Of a DNA stretch of 64,000 bases, positions 51,190-61,393 are shown piece after piece. The notes below the pieces were generated by a model. The model did no database searches, was not told where the DNA came from, and saw only the letters and a program-made list of their open reading frames with translations. Made by a program: the position numbers and the translations under genes. This stretch comes from CAWIJJ01 sp963836405 (lineage in GTDB: Bacteria > Acidobacteriota > Terriglobia > Bryobacterales > Bryobacteraceae), in contig CAWIJL010000004.1 of assembly GCA_963836405.1 (NCBI GenBank), positions 163,967 to 227,966 of the forward strand. The letters are read 5' to 3'. Within the stretch, counting starts at the first letter, position 1. Every line of letters begins with the position of its first letter.

Positions 51190-54100
51190 TCAGGTCTGGA
51201 TCACGACCGTGAGGTCGGTGCCGGGGTCCGGGTTGGCGACCGCCAGGATATCGAACGCGAGGCTGTCGCCCTCGTTGAGGATCGCAGTGGGCCAGATAGT
51301 CGGGCGCACGGTCGCGCCGGTGCTGTGGTCCTTGGTGAACACCGCATCGAACGTCTGCGCGGCCGGATTCGTGGCGAGCACCTGGACGTACTCCTCGTCG
51401 CCCGCGCCGAGGGCGACGTGGACGAACTCGCCCACATCGAAGCTCATGCGGTTCGCGCCGTACGATGCGGTCGTCACCGTCTGCGTGCCCGCTCCGTGCG
51501 TCACGTTCTGGAACAGGATGACGCCGAAGTCGTTGTACGGCAGGCGGCGCGTGGCGGGCTTGCCGTACCCGTCATCAACGATCGAATCGTACGTGTTCTT
51601 CCAGCCATCGGGAAACTTCTGCGCGATGCCCATGTACTCCAGCGATTCCCACGTCGCGCCATCGTCGCGCGACACCTTCACGAGGTACGCGCTCTGGCCG
51701 TCCGTGGTCGGCGTCTGGACGTACGCATAGATGCACCGGATCGATGCGCTGTCCTGCACGCGCATGGGGATCGAGACGTTCTCCGCGACCGCGAGAGCGC
51801 CGGGAATCTGGAAGGTGTACGCGCCGCCGTTGCATGTCCGGTTCCCCGGCATGAAAGGCTCGCTGTGGTGCGCGAGAGGCCACACCGTGAAGGGACTGTA
51901 CCCGAAGTTATTGGCCACGCCGACCAGCATTGCCACCACGCATGCGCTGGGGAGTTTGGCGTCCACGCGCGCCGCGATTCCCGGCGTCCGGAAGAACCCC
52001 TTCTTTACGCTGAACGTGAACGTCTTGGTGTCGAGTTTGAAGAACCGGATGCCCTTCGGGTGCGCGCACCGGAGCGTGCCGAACGTGGCAAAGCCCGGAT
52101 CAACGCCAGGATACTCCCTCCTGAGTTGGAAGTTGCCGGAGGCCACCACATCGCCATCGCTGCCCGGACCGACGATCTGAGCGCACTCGTACGAGCGTAG
52201 ATATCCAACGTCCGGATTCTTCGTCTCGTCGTTGAACACTACGAAGTCGCCCACCTTGAAAGTGCGAGCGGTGTCCGGATTGACCGTGCACGAAACGGTC
52301 GCCGGGTCGGTATCCCTGCCCAGGTCGGCGTCGAGGCTGGCCCACAGATCCGCAGCCAGTTCATCCACGTAATACAGGCCCATCGCCACCTCGTGCGCGC
52401 TAACGAGATTCAGATTGCCGGATGAATCGGGCGCCACATCAATTTCATCCAGGGAGATGGTTCCATAGTCGGAGAGCAACGGCGTGCCGGTGATCACACC
52501 CGGCACGCCCGTGTCGTACATGATCTCCTCCGGCACCGGCGTCGGTTCCACGTCGGCGGGCTTGGGGCCAGCCACAAGGTCATACATCGAGTCCGTGGTC
52601 GTGCGGCCTTGCACGTCGATGGAGAAATCCTTGTTGAGCCTCCAGGAGACGACCCGGAATTCCCCGGACCCGCCGGGCATGTCGACGTGGGTGATCGAGC
52701 AGACCATGCCGGGTTCCGTGTTGAGCGCGAGCGCCGTGGTCTTGAACCCGACCTGACGCGCGGCTTTCCATTCCGCTGCGCTGGTCCCGCCCAACTCCTC
52801 GCGCAGTCGTGTGCTGACGATCCGCGCGGCCTGGCTCTTGGTGGACGTGCCGGAGAGGTTGACGCTGGACTTCAGGTACATCGGTCCCGCGCCGCCGCCC
52901 ACGTGGAGGGCGTGGTCGATGTCGTACACCGCCACGCTGTTGTTCACGAACGCGAAGTCCTGGTCCGCGAAGTTGGCGGTCAGGTGGTTGAACGACGGCT
53001 TGGCCGGAGCCAGTTGCAGGCTCCGGAACAGGGTGTTGCCTTCCGTGAACGCCTCGACCACGCTGCTGTTCTCGCGGATACCGATCCGGAGCTTCCCAAA
53101 GGAGAACGTGTAATAGCCAAGGCAGTTCATCAGCACTTCCTGGAGCCAGTCCCGCAGAGGCTTCTCCTCCTGGAGCGTGCCGCGGAATGCGAACTGCGTC
53201 TCACTGCCGGCGCCGACCATCTTGGTAACGGAGTCGTTGCAGATCGCGGCAGCGTCGATCGCCGCCTGCACGTCGAAGTATGCTTCGGCGGCATTCAACT
53301 GCGCGGTTGTGGCGTCAGCGCCCAACCGGAGGCCGCGCGCACGGAAGACCATGTTGACCGCGATCCAGACCGGGTTCACCATGCACGGCCCGTACACGCG
53401 CACGCCTGGACTGGTCCACACCCACCCGCTCAAACCCTGCGCGACGGTCGCGATCATCGCGTGATCGCCGGGGCTGGAGAGTTGGAGGCCCTTCGAGTCC
53501 GACCGGCGGATCACGATGAACGCCGTGCCCGCCGCGAAGTTGTCCAGGAGCGTCGAGTTGCCGGAGTACACCTTCCGGAAGTCGCCGCCCGTCAGGTTGC
53601 CCGACTGGTCGAGCGAGAAGAAGTCGCCGGCGCCGGCCGGATCGGCGCCCAGGCACGTCCGGAGGCCGAGGTCGTTCTTGGGGAAGCCGTGGTGCGCCTG
53701 CCCGTCGAGCGTGTGGCCCACCAGCGTCTCTGCGTTGCCGTCGCCGTCCTTGTCCTCGTAGTGAGTCGGCGTGTATGCCACGAGCGGGCCTTCGCCCACG
53801 ATGCCCAACGCCTCGTAGAAGTCGCTCTCGTCCCGGCCCGCCGCGACCTTGCAGTTCACCGGCATCTCTGTGTCGGTGTACACCTCCGCGAGCACCTGAT
53901 CGTAAATCGAATCCGCGACCAGCGACACGCTGGTGAGCGTGGACCGCCCGAAGCCCCACACGCCGGTCGAGTTGTCCTTGATCCGGACGCCCTGCGGCAC
54001 GGCGATGATGCCGCCGTAATACCGCTTCATCCCGTGCGCGAGGCACCCGTTCGGCGTGTCGTAATTCTTATCGCAGGAGTTGGCGGCGCCGTCCGGAAAG

Positions 54101-55048
54101 TGAACCAGATCCATCGCGCCGTGGCTGGCGTACGGACACGCCTGCGAGTCGAACGCCTTCCAGCAGGTACGAGAGATTTTGCGCGTCGGGTACGGCAGGT
54201 TCAACTCGTACAGGCCATCCGATGCCGTGACTTTGAACTCCGGACCAGCATCGCAGGACCAGTTGACGATGTCGCCCTTCCACAGATCGAGCTTGATGCC
54301 CTGGCCGACGTGGAACAGGGAGAAAGAGATCGCCGCCCGGTACAGGTCCACGTCGTTGGCGAGGTCGCGCATCACCCGGTCGGCGTTGCCGAACGTGAAG
54401 GCGGCGTCGTCGGACTCGTTACCCATGCCCTGCGAGATGCCGTCGAAGTCGATCAGGCGGGGGAGGTACAATTGCGCCCCGATGGTGCATCGCCGGTCGG
54501 AGAGATAGATGGCGGGATACCCGGCCTGGAGAGGCTGGATCTTAACGAGCGGGATGACCTGCTGGACCTGGGAGAGCAGTGCGGCCTGCAAGCCGCCAGG
54601 AGGGAAGCGGGTCGCGGTCGAAGTGAGCGCGTACACCGGGGCGCCGGAGGGAATCTCGACCAGCGTCACGCCGACAGAGCACACCCAGTCCGCGACCATC
54701 TGCCAGGACAAAGGCTCGTTGGCAAACCGGCAGGTGAACGCGGTCGTCCCGTTGCCGTCGTCGTTGGGCGCGTTGTAAGTGAATGCGCCGTACGGCCCAT
54801 ACTTCGATTCCCAGAAGTTCCGGAGGGCGATCCGCTGGACGTCGTTCATCCACGTGCGCCGCACTGGTGAAGCGCCGCGCGCCCGTACCCAGAAGGAAGC
54901 GCTGCTCGATCTTGGCGTTGCCGGAACCGAACTGGTGGATGGCCACGTCCGGATGGCTCGCGCGGCCGTACGGGTACTCGGGGACGATCGGGAACGTGCC
55001 GGAGGCGGCGATTTCCGGAACGGTGATGTTGCCGATGGTGTCAGGCAC
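51190..55048 (-). pseudogene. Large phage tail protein (hub / tip-attachment type), frameshifted near its start
   Basis: A GTG at 55048 begins PDTIGNITVPEIAASGTFPI and runs to IEQRFLLGTGARRFT; near 54865 one extra base shifts to RRTWMNDVQRIALRNFWESK, after which the frame is open for ~1220 residues to 51190. Visible parts are CSVGVTLVEIPSGAPVYALT, ISRTCWKAFDSQACPYASHG with a Cys pair, RDWLQEVLMNCLGYYTFSFG and KLRIGIRENSSVVEAFTEGN, then a VSWRLNKDFSIDVQGRTTTD region and beta-rich C terminus. Size, position after the glucosaminidase and the NCLGYYTF...KLRIG segment fit tail hub or tip-attachment proteins. Its stop directly precedes the next phage gene. Confidence 0.65.
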
Positions 55049-55523
55049 GGACAGTCCTCGCGGCGTCGATCGCCGCCGCCACATTCGTCTGGTATGCGAT
55101 GCTCGTGGCCAAAGCCTTGTAGTTCGGGTCGGTCGCGTACGCCCCGGCGACCGCAGCAATCAACGCAGGCAGATCGCGCGTCCTCTGGTAGTGCGCCCAC
55201 GCGACGGCGTACGGCGCCCCGCGGGTGATCAACCACGCATAGTCGTGGCACGACGCCTCCAGGGAATCGTAATCCGCGAACTGGAGTTTCTGCTCGATGC
55301 GCCTGCCCGCCACGACCTCCTGCGTCGTGACGATGCAACACTTCTCGTGGCGGCTGGCCTTTTTCATTCCGAAGTAGTTTGCCGCCCCGGCGGGCTTGGC
55401 TCCCCACTCCGACTCCATCGCCCACTGCGCGATGAGCAACCTCGCGGGGCACCCGGTTTCGGCTTCGATACGCACTGCGATCCGGGCGACCTCCGCGAGC
55501 CGCCGGTCCCGATCCTTGTCCAT
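55041..55523 (-). CDS. Phage glucosaminidase-type muramidase
   Basis: 160 residues from the ATG at 55523; the frame is open further upstream. EAETGCPARLLIAQWAMESE, then WGAKPAGAANYFGMKKASRH, is the glucosaminidase/FlgJ-like motif with the catalytic Glu in MESEWG. QFADYDSLEASCHDYAWLIT and LPALIAAVAGAYATDPNYKA complete the domain. In a tail module such an enzyme locally opens the cell wall during DNA injection or acts as lysin. It overlaps the next tail gene by 8 bases, so they are coupled. Confidence 0.8.
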   Translation of the reverse strand: MDKDRDRRLAEVARIAVRIEAETGCPARLLIAQWAMESEWGAKPAGAANYFGMKKASRHEKCCIVTTQEVVAGRRIEQKLQFADYDSLEASCHDYAWLITRGAPYAVAWAHYQRTRDLPALIAAVAGAYATDPNYKALATSIAYQTNVAAAIDAARTVRA

Positions 55524-55524
55524 T

Positions 55525-55794
55525 TCAGCGATCCTCCACTTTGACGGAGATGGTGCGGTCGTCCGTCCGGCCGCCAACGGTCACGATCCGGTTGGTCACG
55601 AGGTACGTGATGCCTTTGTCGCCACCGCCTAACCAGACCACCGTCCTACTGGTGGTGAATGTATCGGTGATCTTCTGGATGGTCGCTCCCGCCTCCAAGA
55701 TCCACTCGCTCGAGGAGATCTGGTCGCCCGCCAGCCAGAGGAGCCAATCAACCGAATAGTCGAGGACCGCATCCGGGTCTTTCGTGAAGGTCAT
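55525..55794 (-). CDS. Phage fibre-tail adaptor-like small protein
   Basis: 89 residues: TFTKDPDAVLDYSVDWLLWL, AGDQISSSEWILEAGATIQK and VVWLGGGDKGITYLVTNRIV, TVGGRTDDRTISVKVEDR. The D-YxVDW-WLAGD start and the TYxVTNRIxTxGGRTDxRxIxxKVEDR end are shared by a widespread small phage protein placed between fibre and tail genes and named fibre-tail adaptor in some databases. It starts with ATGA overlap after the repeat protein and ends one base before the glucosaminidase start. Confidence 0.7.
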   Translation of the reverse strand: MTFTKDPDAVLDYSVDWLLWLAGDQISSSEWILEAGATIQKITDTFTTSRTVVWLGGGDKGITYLVTNRIVTVGGRTDDRTISVKVEDR

Positions 55795-56423
55795 GCGTCG
55801 ATGTCCCTGTCTTCCGCCTGCGGATGGATAGTCCGGTCCTCTGCGGCAGGCACCAGGATGCGCGCCTCGCGCCGCACGAGGTGTAGCCGGGTTTCAAATG
55901 CGACCGGCAGGGTCCGCGCGTACCACCGGACCCGCCACGTGCGACTGGCGGGCGTGCCAGCCGACAACAGCATGACCCCGACGACGCGGGACCAGCCAAC
56001 GGTGACGCCCGCCAACCCGCGCACACACGACGCGCGGCCGAGGAGGCTGGACGTACCGGACGCCTCGCCAGCCAGCGGGCGCACACGGGCCAACTGTCCG
56101 CCAACGTCGGCCAATCCTGCGGCCTCTCCGGTGAGCTTCCGGACGACCGCCAGGCGCGCCGCCAACGTGCCCGAGGCGGCGGCGATTCCGCGCATGGCGC
56201 GAGCTACCCGGAGCGCGCCGGAGACGGTCCCGCCGCCGGCAGCCAAGCCAGCCACCGGGTGGACCCGTGCCAGCCTCCCGGTGGCGGCGGCTTGGCCGGA
56301 GGCGTCGCCGGCCATGTTCCGGAGGACCGCGAGACGAGCAGTCCCGACGCCCTGGCCGAACGCCACGCCCGTGAGCGCGTGGATCGTCGCGGACGGAGGC
56401 CGGAGCAGTAGAAGCAGCGACAT
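55791..56423 (-). CDS. Phage protein with six ~20-residue repeats
   Basis: 210 residues. Residues ~25-145 consist of about six tandem units of 20 residues, each of the form G-x-L-A-x-V-R-x-x-A-G-x-A-x-G (for example GRLARVHPVAGLAAGGGTVS, ARLAVVRKLTGEAAGLADVG, GQLARVRPLAGEASGTSSLL). The C-terminal ~60 residues (TWRVRWYARTLPVAFETRLH, LVRREARILVPAAEDRTIHP) form a separate strand-rich end that leads into the adaptor gene's role. The repeats suggest a fibrous or solenoid structural part of the tail. No family name can be given with confidence. Confidence 0.55.
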   Translation of the reverse strand: MSLLLLLRPPSATIHALTGVAFGQGVGTARLAVLRNMAGDASGQAAATGRLARVHPVAGLAAGGGTVSGALRVARAMRGIAAASGTLAARLAVVRKLTGEAAGLADVGGQLARVRPLAGEASGTSSLLGRASCVRGLAGVTVGWSRVVGVMLLSAGTPASRTWRVRWYARTLPVAFETRLHLVRREARILVPAAEDRTIHPQAEDRDIDA

Positions 56424-56442
56424 GGGTCATGCTTGCGAGGCT

Positions 56443-57100
56443 TTACTGCGGGATCTCTTCCCAGGTGATCGAGTATCCGCCCAGGAAGGTCGTGCCAGCA
56501 CCCATCCAGGTCGGAACCCAGCAGGTGCCCGGAGGCAGCACGATGTCGCCGTCGATGTACTCGGTCAACTTCGGTTCAAACAAGTTCGCCGGGACCATCG
56601 CACCGGCGCCGATTCCAAGATCCGCCGCCCGCAAGTATTGCAGGATGCTGTTGCCGGTAAGAGCGGCTCCGGCCGCGGAGGTCAGAGCGCGAGCCACGGA
56701 AGCCGCCGCCATGCCCACGTTGTTGCAGGCGATCGGCGTCACCACCGAAGTCGCGATCGTCGGCGCGGTGCAGAAGCTATGGATCACCGGAGGGACCGGG
56801 GGCGTGCCCGAGATCGCCCACGCCTGGAACTTCAGCAGCGACAGGTTCTTGCCGGAGCCAGCTGGGGTTCCACAGAGCGAACTGCGTGGAGGCGGCGGCG
56901 GCCGCGCCCACGATGTTGCCGGCGGCGATGGTGGTGGACCATGCCGTCAGGATGAGCGAGAAGATGTTCCCCCTCGCAGCCTGTTCGTAGTAGCGCCCCT
57001 GGCCGTCTCCCACAACGATGCCGCCCATGCGGGTGGCGCGGGCCGGAGCGATGGTTCCGTCTGACAACTGCGTTTGACCTGCGCGAATCTCTGCGAGCAT
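56443..57100 (-). pseudogene. Phage structural protein, one-base frameshift
   Basis: From 57100 the frame reads MLAEIRAGQTQLSDGTIAPA, RMGGIVVGDGQGRYYEQAAR and ITAAGNIVGAAAAAS-like sequence to TQFALWNP. In the G4 run at 56864-56867 (C4 on the coding strand) one extra base shifts to AGSGKNLSLLKFQAWAISGT and continues TPIACNNVGMAAASVARALT to GYSITWEEIPQ at 56443. Without the extra base it would be a single ~218-residue protein with a central Ala/Gly-rich region. It lies between two tail genes; I do not know the family. Confidence 0.6.
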
Positions 57101-57112
57101 GTTCCTCTCTCC

Positions 57113-58321
57113 TTATCTGAATTCTTCGATGGCGTAAGCGGACATCCCGCTCGCGCCCATAGCGAAATTGGACCCGTACAGGCCCGACACACCCTGCTGC
57201 ATCAGGAACAACTGGCGCTCCTGAAACAGCAGATCCGACACTTCCTGCTGCTGCTTTGCCGCCAACAACGATTCCGCCAGCCTGTACTGGTACGCATCCA
57301 GGTCGATTTCGACGCGGAGTCTGGCAGCAGCAGGAGGAGACACGTAACTGCTCGTCACCAGGGATTTGTTCTGGCGCTGATCAACCTGCCAATAGGTGGC
57401 GTTGTTCGGATAAGGAGGTGGACTAACTCCAGTTGTCGGAACGATGCACTGGTACACCTGCCCGTTCCAGGTGACCGCATCGCCGTACACATAAGAAGCC
57501 CACCTGGGATTCCACGGAGTCGGTTCCACGAGGGCGTTCTGTAACTGGACAACTCCGGAGTCCGACGTCAGCAACTCAGAGCCAGTGGTTCGTACGGTGA
57601 AGCCCGTGACGCCAACCGTTCCGTTCACGGTCATCGTGGTTGCAAACCTGCCATTGACGGAAGTCGCGGCCATCGCCTTCACGACGCCTGAAGTGTACGC
57701 ACTGAATCTGGCGCGGAATGTCCGGAACCCGCCAACGGAGAAGACCCAGACGCCGACAACCGTTGTGTTCACAACCATCGTCGTCACCACATCGGGACGC
57801 TGGCCATACACGGCGTACCAGTTCTGGGAGTCGGGGCTGGCCTCGAACGACACCGTACCGGCCCAGGTGCCGGTGAGTTGAAGGAGAAGCGTGGTCGCCC
57901 CGTTGAGGACGACGGTCAAATCCGTGTTCAGCGCCGGCAGGAACCCGAACACGCTGTTATCCGCGACCGGCGCACCCTCGACCTGCAACCTCTTGGTGGA
58001 AGGGTTCACCAGGAGGTCCTGGCCCAAGACACGACCGAGGTACGTATCTCTCGTGAGAAGCGGATTTACCGAATCGTAATTGGACTGCTCCCGCGCGTCC
58101 TGCGTGAGCGGCCCCTGGTTTCCCCACACGGGACTGTCCGTATCCGTGGTGTTCTGAATCTCCACGGGAAGGGGATTCGGGTCCGTGACGTCGCCGCCGT
58201 CCTGCCCGTGAGCGCCAAGCATCAACTTGACGCGTTGTACTTCCACACCGCCGCCGATATCTTCGGTCGCGACCGGGACCACGGCGTTGGACGAATCCTT
58301 GATGTTGATGTTGTCGGCCAT
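57113..58321 (-). CDS. Phage tail-associated protein
   Basis: 402 residues: MADNINIKDSSNAVVPVATE, GGGVEVQRVKLMLGAHGQDG and DVTDPNPLPVEIQNTTD form an N-terminal part typical of a group of phage and element-borne structural proteins. A central beta domain (AGTVSFEASPDSQNWYAVYG, GGFRTFRARFSAYTSGVVKA) resembles a carbohydrate-binding-like fold, and YGDAVTWNGQVYQCIVPTTG a small chitin-binding-like module; the C-terminal helix-rich end has QQQEVSDLLFQERQLFLMQQ. These features would suit a receptor-binding or decoration protein. Complete, 12 nt ahead of the next gene. Confidence 0.6.
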   Translation of the reverse strand: MADNINIKDSSNAVVPVATEDIGGGVEVQRVKLMLGAHGQDGGDVTDPNPLPVEIQNTTDTDSPVWGNQGPLTQDAREQSNYDSVNPLLTRDTYLGRVLGQDLLVNPSTKRLQVEGAPVADNSVFGFLPALNTDLTVVLNGATTLLLQLTGTWAGTVSFEASPDSQNWYAVYGQRPDVVTTMVVNTTVVGVWVFSVGGFRTFRARFSAYTSGVVKAMAATSVNGRFATTMTVNGTVGVTGFTVRTTGSELLTSDSGVVQLQNALVEPTPWNPRWASYVYGDAVTWNGQVYQCIVPTTGVSPPPYPNNATYWQVDQRQNKSLVTSSYVSPPAAARLRVEIDLDAYQYRLAESLLAAKQQQEVSDLLFQERQLFLMQQGVSGLYGSNFAMGASGMSAYAIEEFR

Positions 58322-58325
58322 CGCC

Positions 58326-58721
58326 TCAGTCCTCCTTCACCACGAGCGTGCCGACCGCAAACTGGCCATAGTCGTCCTGCTGAACGGTCTTGGGGGTCGG
58401 CAATGCGTCCCAGTACAGGAGCGCGCCCGCCACGGAAGCGAACACGCCGAACGCCACCGCCTGCGACCAGTCCGCGAGCGCGGGCCCGAACTGGATGCTG
58501 TTCGTGTTCGACACCTTCCGGACGTTCCCTGCGTCGGTCACGGGCGCGCCGAACGTGATGGCCTGCCGCGCGTAACCGTTGCCAGCCAGTTCCGTACCCG
58601 CGGAGTTGTCATCGGCGGGCGCCACGGAGAACAGCCCGACGTACGGCGCGACTCCGGTGAGGTCCGATCCGCGCAGGACGTTGAGCACGGCATCGGTGTG
58701 GGACTGCGACTTTCCGGGCAT
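58326..58721 (-). CDS. Phage tail fibre-type protein
   Basis: 131 residues: MPGKSQSHTDAVLNVLRGSD, LTGVAPYVGLFSVAPADDNS and GYARQAITFGAPVTDAGNVR, then FGPALADWSQAVAFGVFASV and LLYWDALPTPKTVQQDDYGQ. The LxVGLFxxxP...ExxGxGYARQ...F...W..v..fgi.d pattern is that of a common small tail-fibre protein encoded next to fibre-tail adaptors. It ends 4 nt before the next gene and the frame is intact. Confidence 0.7.
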   Translation of the reverse strand: MPGKSQSHTDAVLNVLRGSDLTGVAPYVGLFSVAPADDNSAGTELAGNGYARQAITFGAPVTDAGNVRKVSNTNSIQFGPALADWSQAVAFGVFASVAGALLYWDALPTPKTVQQDDYGQFAVGTLVVKED

Positions 58722-58730
58722 GGGCTTCTC

Positions 58731-59113
58731 CTAAGCGAGTTCGATCAGTTCGAGTTGCACGTCCGACCGGCCAGGAGTTACGGACTGGCTCCAGTCAGTG
58801 TTGAACCGGACGATGTACCTGCCGGTCACGCCGCGCCGGTCGGGTCGTATGAAAACTTCGGGTTCGTCTCGTACGGGTCGTAAAAGTAGAACGGTTCGTG
58901 GGTGCCGTTCCGCGCATCGTAGAACGTCCGGAGCGTGGCCAACTGCGCGGGCGTCAGGCGCTTCGTGAGGTTCCACTTCTTGCGGCTGGTCGCCGCCTGC
59001 GCCGACCGCTGCGACTCGCCGTTCCGGTACTCGTTGTCGATGACCGGGTACTCGCGCGTGTGGACGAACGCGCTGGACAGGCTGTTGGGCAGCACCGACG
59101 ATCGGCGCGGCAT
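58731..59113 (-). pseudogene. Phage minor tail-type protein, frameshifted
   Basis: From the ATG at 59113 the frame reads MPRRSSVLPNSLSSAFVHTR, KWNLTKRLTPAQLATLRTFY and DARNGTHEPFYFYDPYETNP to KFSYDPTG; near 58830-58838 a base is missing, and the other frame gives VTGRYIVRFNTDWSQSVTPG and DVQLELIELA to the stop. FYFYDPYE...YDPTG followed by GRYxVRF is a conserved end of this phage family. A frame correction yields ~127 residues. First visible gene after the HigBA pair in the tail module. Confidence 0.65.
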
Positions 59114-59178
59114 TTGCGACGCTTCCAGGCATGCCCTTACCGTTTGCCATTCAATGCGAGACGGTATATCATGGAGAC

Positions 59179-59457
59179 GTGATCCGCTCATTCCGGTCGA
59201 AAGACACGGAGAAGCTGTTCCGGCGGGAACAGACACGAAAGTACGCCGGCTTTGAAAACGTGGCCAAGCGAAAGCTGGATCATCTGAACGCTGTTGCTTC
59301 GCTGTCAGATCTCGCAGCGATTCCGGGGAACCATTTCGAGCCCCTATCTGGCGACCGTTTGGGGCAGTACAGCATCCGGATCAACGACCGCTGGCGCATC
59401 TGCTTCGAGTGGAAGAACCCAGATGCCTACTCGGTCGAGATCGTGGACTACCATTGA
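59179..59457 (+). CDS. higB: HigB-type mRNA interferase toxin
   Basis: 92 residues from the GTG at 59179; the open frame runs further upstream. IRSFRSKDTEKLFRREQTRK, FENVAKRKLDHLNAVASLSD, LAAIPGNHFEPLSGDRLGQY and SIRINDRWRICFEWKNPDAY, SVEIVDYH are a textbook HigB/RelE-like protein, including the NDRWRICF core strand and terminal DYH. It cleaves mRNA on the ribosome. Transcribed against the surrounding tail genes, with its antitoxin 7 nt downstream: the toxin-first order typical of higBA. Confidence 0.92.
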   Translation: MIRSFRSKDTEKLFRREQTRKYAGFENVAKRKLDHLNAVASLSDLAAIPGNHFEPLSGDRLGQYSIRINDRWRICFEWKNPDAYSVEIVDYH

Positions 59458-59464
59458 GGAAACC

Positions 59465-59773
59465 ATGGCGAAGAAATCTGCAAAACTCCCACCGATTCAT
59501 CCGGGCGAAACGTTGCGCGAGGACTTCTTGAAGCCTCTCGCACTCAGCGCGAATCGTCTTGCGATAGAACTCCATGTCCCGGTGACCAGGATCAACGACA
59601 TCGCCCATTGCCGGCGGTCCATTTCGGCAGACACGGCCCTGCGTTTGGCGCGGTATTTCGGCACGAGCCCTCAGTTCTGGATCAATCTGCAGGCTAACTA
59701 CGATCTCGAGGTGGCGATGGATGCCTCAGCCGCGCTCGTCGAGAGTCAAGTGAAGCCACGCCGGGCCGCCTGA
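59465..59773 (+). CDS. higA: HigA-type antitoxin
   Basis: 102 residues: LPPIHPGETLREDFLKPLAL is the HigA start, SANRLAIELHVPVTRINDIA the XRE helix-turn-helix, CRRSISADTALRLARYFGTS the third and fourth helices and PQFWINLQANYDLEVAMDAS the end. It represses the operon and binds HigB. The pair sits as cargo within the phage tail genes, a common site for such modules. Confidence 0.93.
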   Translation: MAKKSAKLPPIHPGETLREDFLKPLALSANRLAIELHVPVTRINDIAHCRRSISADTALRLARYFGTSPQFWINLQANYDLEVAMDASAALVESQVKPRRAA

Positions 59774-59825
59774 TCGGCAGGAACGGGCGCGCGCGGGTAT
59801 GCCACGACGCGCTGCGTAGACCGCT

Positions 59826-60140
59826 TCAGGACGTCAGCAACCCCGGACTCAACTGGAGACTGGTCAACTCCCGCCGGCCAGCGTTCGACCGCGTCGCGCT
59901 CATGGACGCGCCCGCGATCACGCGCGGGTTGCTGGCGATGGCGTTCACTGCCTCACCCCGCAGGAGGCTGGTGGTCGCGGGCCCGTCGAGTTGGATCACC
60001 AAAGGCCCCGCGCCGGAGGCCACGCCGCCGCCAATACTGTCGAGCGTCGGCAAGCCGCCCATACCGGGGAGCGTGGTTCCGTTGGAGTAACCGGGGGACT
60101 GGTAGAGCGACCCGCCCCGCTGGACAAGATCGAGCGGCAT
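59826..60140 (-). pseudogene. Phage tail tape-measure-type protein, C-terminal fragment
   Basis: The frame from about 60140 leftwards reads LVQRGGSLYQSPGYSNGTTL, PGMGGLPTLDSIGGGVASGA, GPLVIQLDGPATTSLLRGEA and VNAIASNPRVIAGASMSATR, ending at 59826. Gly-rich sequence followed by LVIQLDGPATTxLLRGEAVxAIA is how many tape-measure-type proteins end. To the right the sequence is SbcC on the other strand, so the large N-terminal part is missing and the phage region ends here. Identification rests on the end motif and its position before the tail genes. Confidence 0.55.
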
Positions 60141-60144
60141 CGTT

Positions 60145-61350
60145 CTAGCACAGTTGGCCGAAGGCAAGTTCCGCATGCAGATTGCCTCTAACCGTCTGGC
60201 AGCGGCTCGCCAAGCGCTGGCTGAGCGGCAGGACGGGGTCCCTGAACTCTTGCGCACGCCGGAGTCGCTCGAGATCGCAATCGAGAATGCCGCCGTCCGA
60301 CTGGAATCGCTGACCCAAGCGTACGAGGCGGCGCGGACCGCGGTGGTGGAGACCGGCCGTGAAGCCACCCGCAATGCCACTGCCCATGACTCTGCCGTCG
60401 CCGGTGAACTAACCGCGGCGGGACGGGCGCGCGACGCCGAAACCGAGTTTGCCGGGCGCCTGGCACAGGCTGGGTTCAGCAACCTCAATGATTTTAGCGT
60501 CGCGAAAATGGCGATCTCGCGTGTTGTGGCGATGGAGGAGGAGATACGTCAGTTCGAAGCTGATTTGTCAGCCGCGCAATCGCGGCTCGATCGCGTGCGC
60601 GAAGGTGCGGCAGGTCTTCAGCCGCCGGACCTGCAGGGCATCGAGCGGGACCTGGCCGCAGCCAAAGAGCAGGTCGCCGGCCTGGTAAAGGATCAGCACG
60701 AATTGTCGGAGAGTATGAAATCCGCTGATCGTTTTCTGGAACAACTGAAAGAGGCAGGGGAGAAGCTCCAGTCGCTGGAGGCAGCTCTCGGCATTTACGG
60801 GAAGATCGCGGGCGTTGCTTGCGGCGACAATCAGTTGCGGATTACCTTCCAGCGTTTCGTCCAAGGCGCACTCTTCGAAGACGTACTTCAGGCGGCCTCC
60901 CTGCGGCTTCGCAGGATGAGCAAGGGTCGCTTCGAGTTACAGCGCGCCCTCCGCGCCGCCGACGGCCGCCAGTCCGGTGGTCTGGACATCGTCGTTCTGG
61001 ACAGCCACACGGGGACCACCAGGCCCGTATCATCGCTATCCGGCGGCGAGGGTTTCATGGCGTCTCTGTCGCTTGCCTTAGGGCTGGCGGACGTCGTCCA
61101 GAACCACGCCGGCGGCGTGCGCCTGGAGTCACTGTTCATCGATGAAGGCTTCGGTTCGCTCGACGCCGAAGCCCTCGATCAGGCTCTCCAGGTTCTTACG
61201 GACCTGCGCCAGAGCGGCCGCTCGATCGGCATCATCTCCCACGTAACTGAACTCAAGGAGAGGATTAGCGCCCGTATAGAGGTGGTGCCGCAGGCAAGGG
61301 GTAGCGTCGCACGGATCGTCGGCGGGATACCGACAGCATCCACTAATTAG
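60145..61350 (+). pseudogene. sbcC: SbcC-type nuclease subunit, C-terminal half
   Basis: The frame is open from the joint at ~60145 and reads a long coiled coil (RLAAARQALAERQDGVPELL to LEQLKEAGEKLQSLEAALGI), then YGKIAGVACGDNQLRITFQR, LQAASLRLRRMSKGRFELQR and the ABC signature SLSGGEGFMASLSLALGLAD, with LESLFIDEGFGSLDAEALDQ as Walker B/D-loop and IGIISHVTELKERI as the switch His. The Walker A N-terminal half and first coiled-coil arm are absent because phage sequence abuts. An internal start could make a C-terminal fragment, but without Walker A it cannot be an SbcC ATPase. Confidence 0.9.
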
Positions 61351-61393
61351 TACCGGATACCCACATACTGTCCAAGAGAGAAAGCATATTTTT

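Noticed and set aside
52609..54870. A 753-codon open frame on the plus strand
   Set aside because: It is antisense to the large phage tail protein, which has recognisable sequence, while the plus-strand product is a low-complexity His/Arg/Val-rich shadow.
55791..56423. CRISPR-like array
   Set aside because: The periodicity is in a protein-coding repeat of 60 bases with diverged units, not identical repeats with spacers; no cas genes are in the window.
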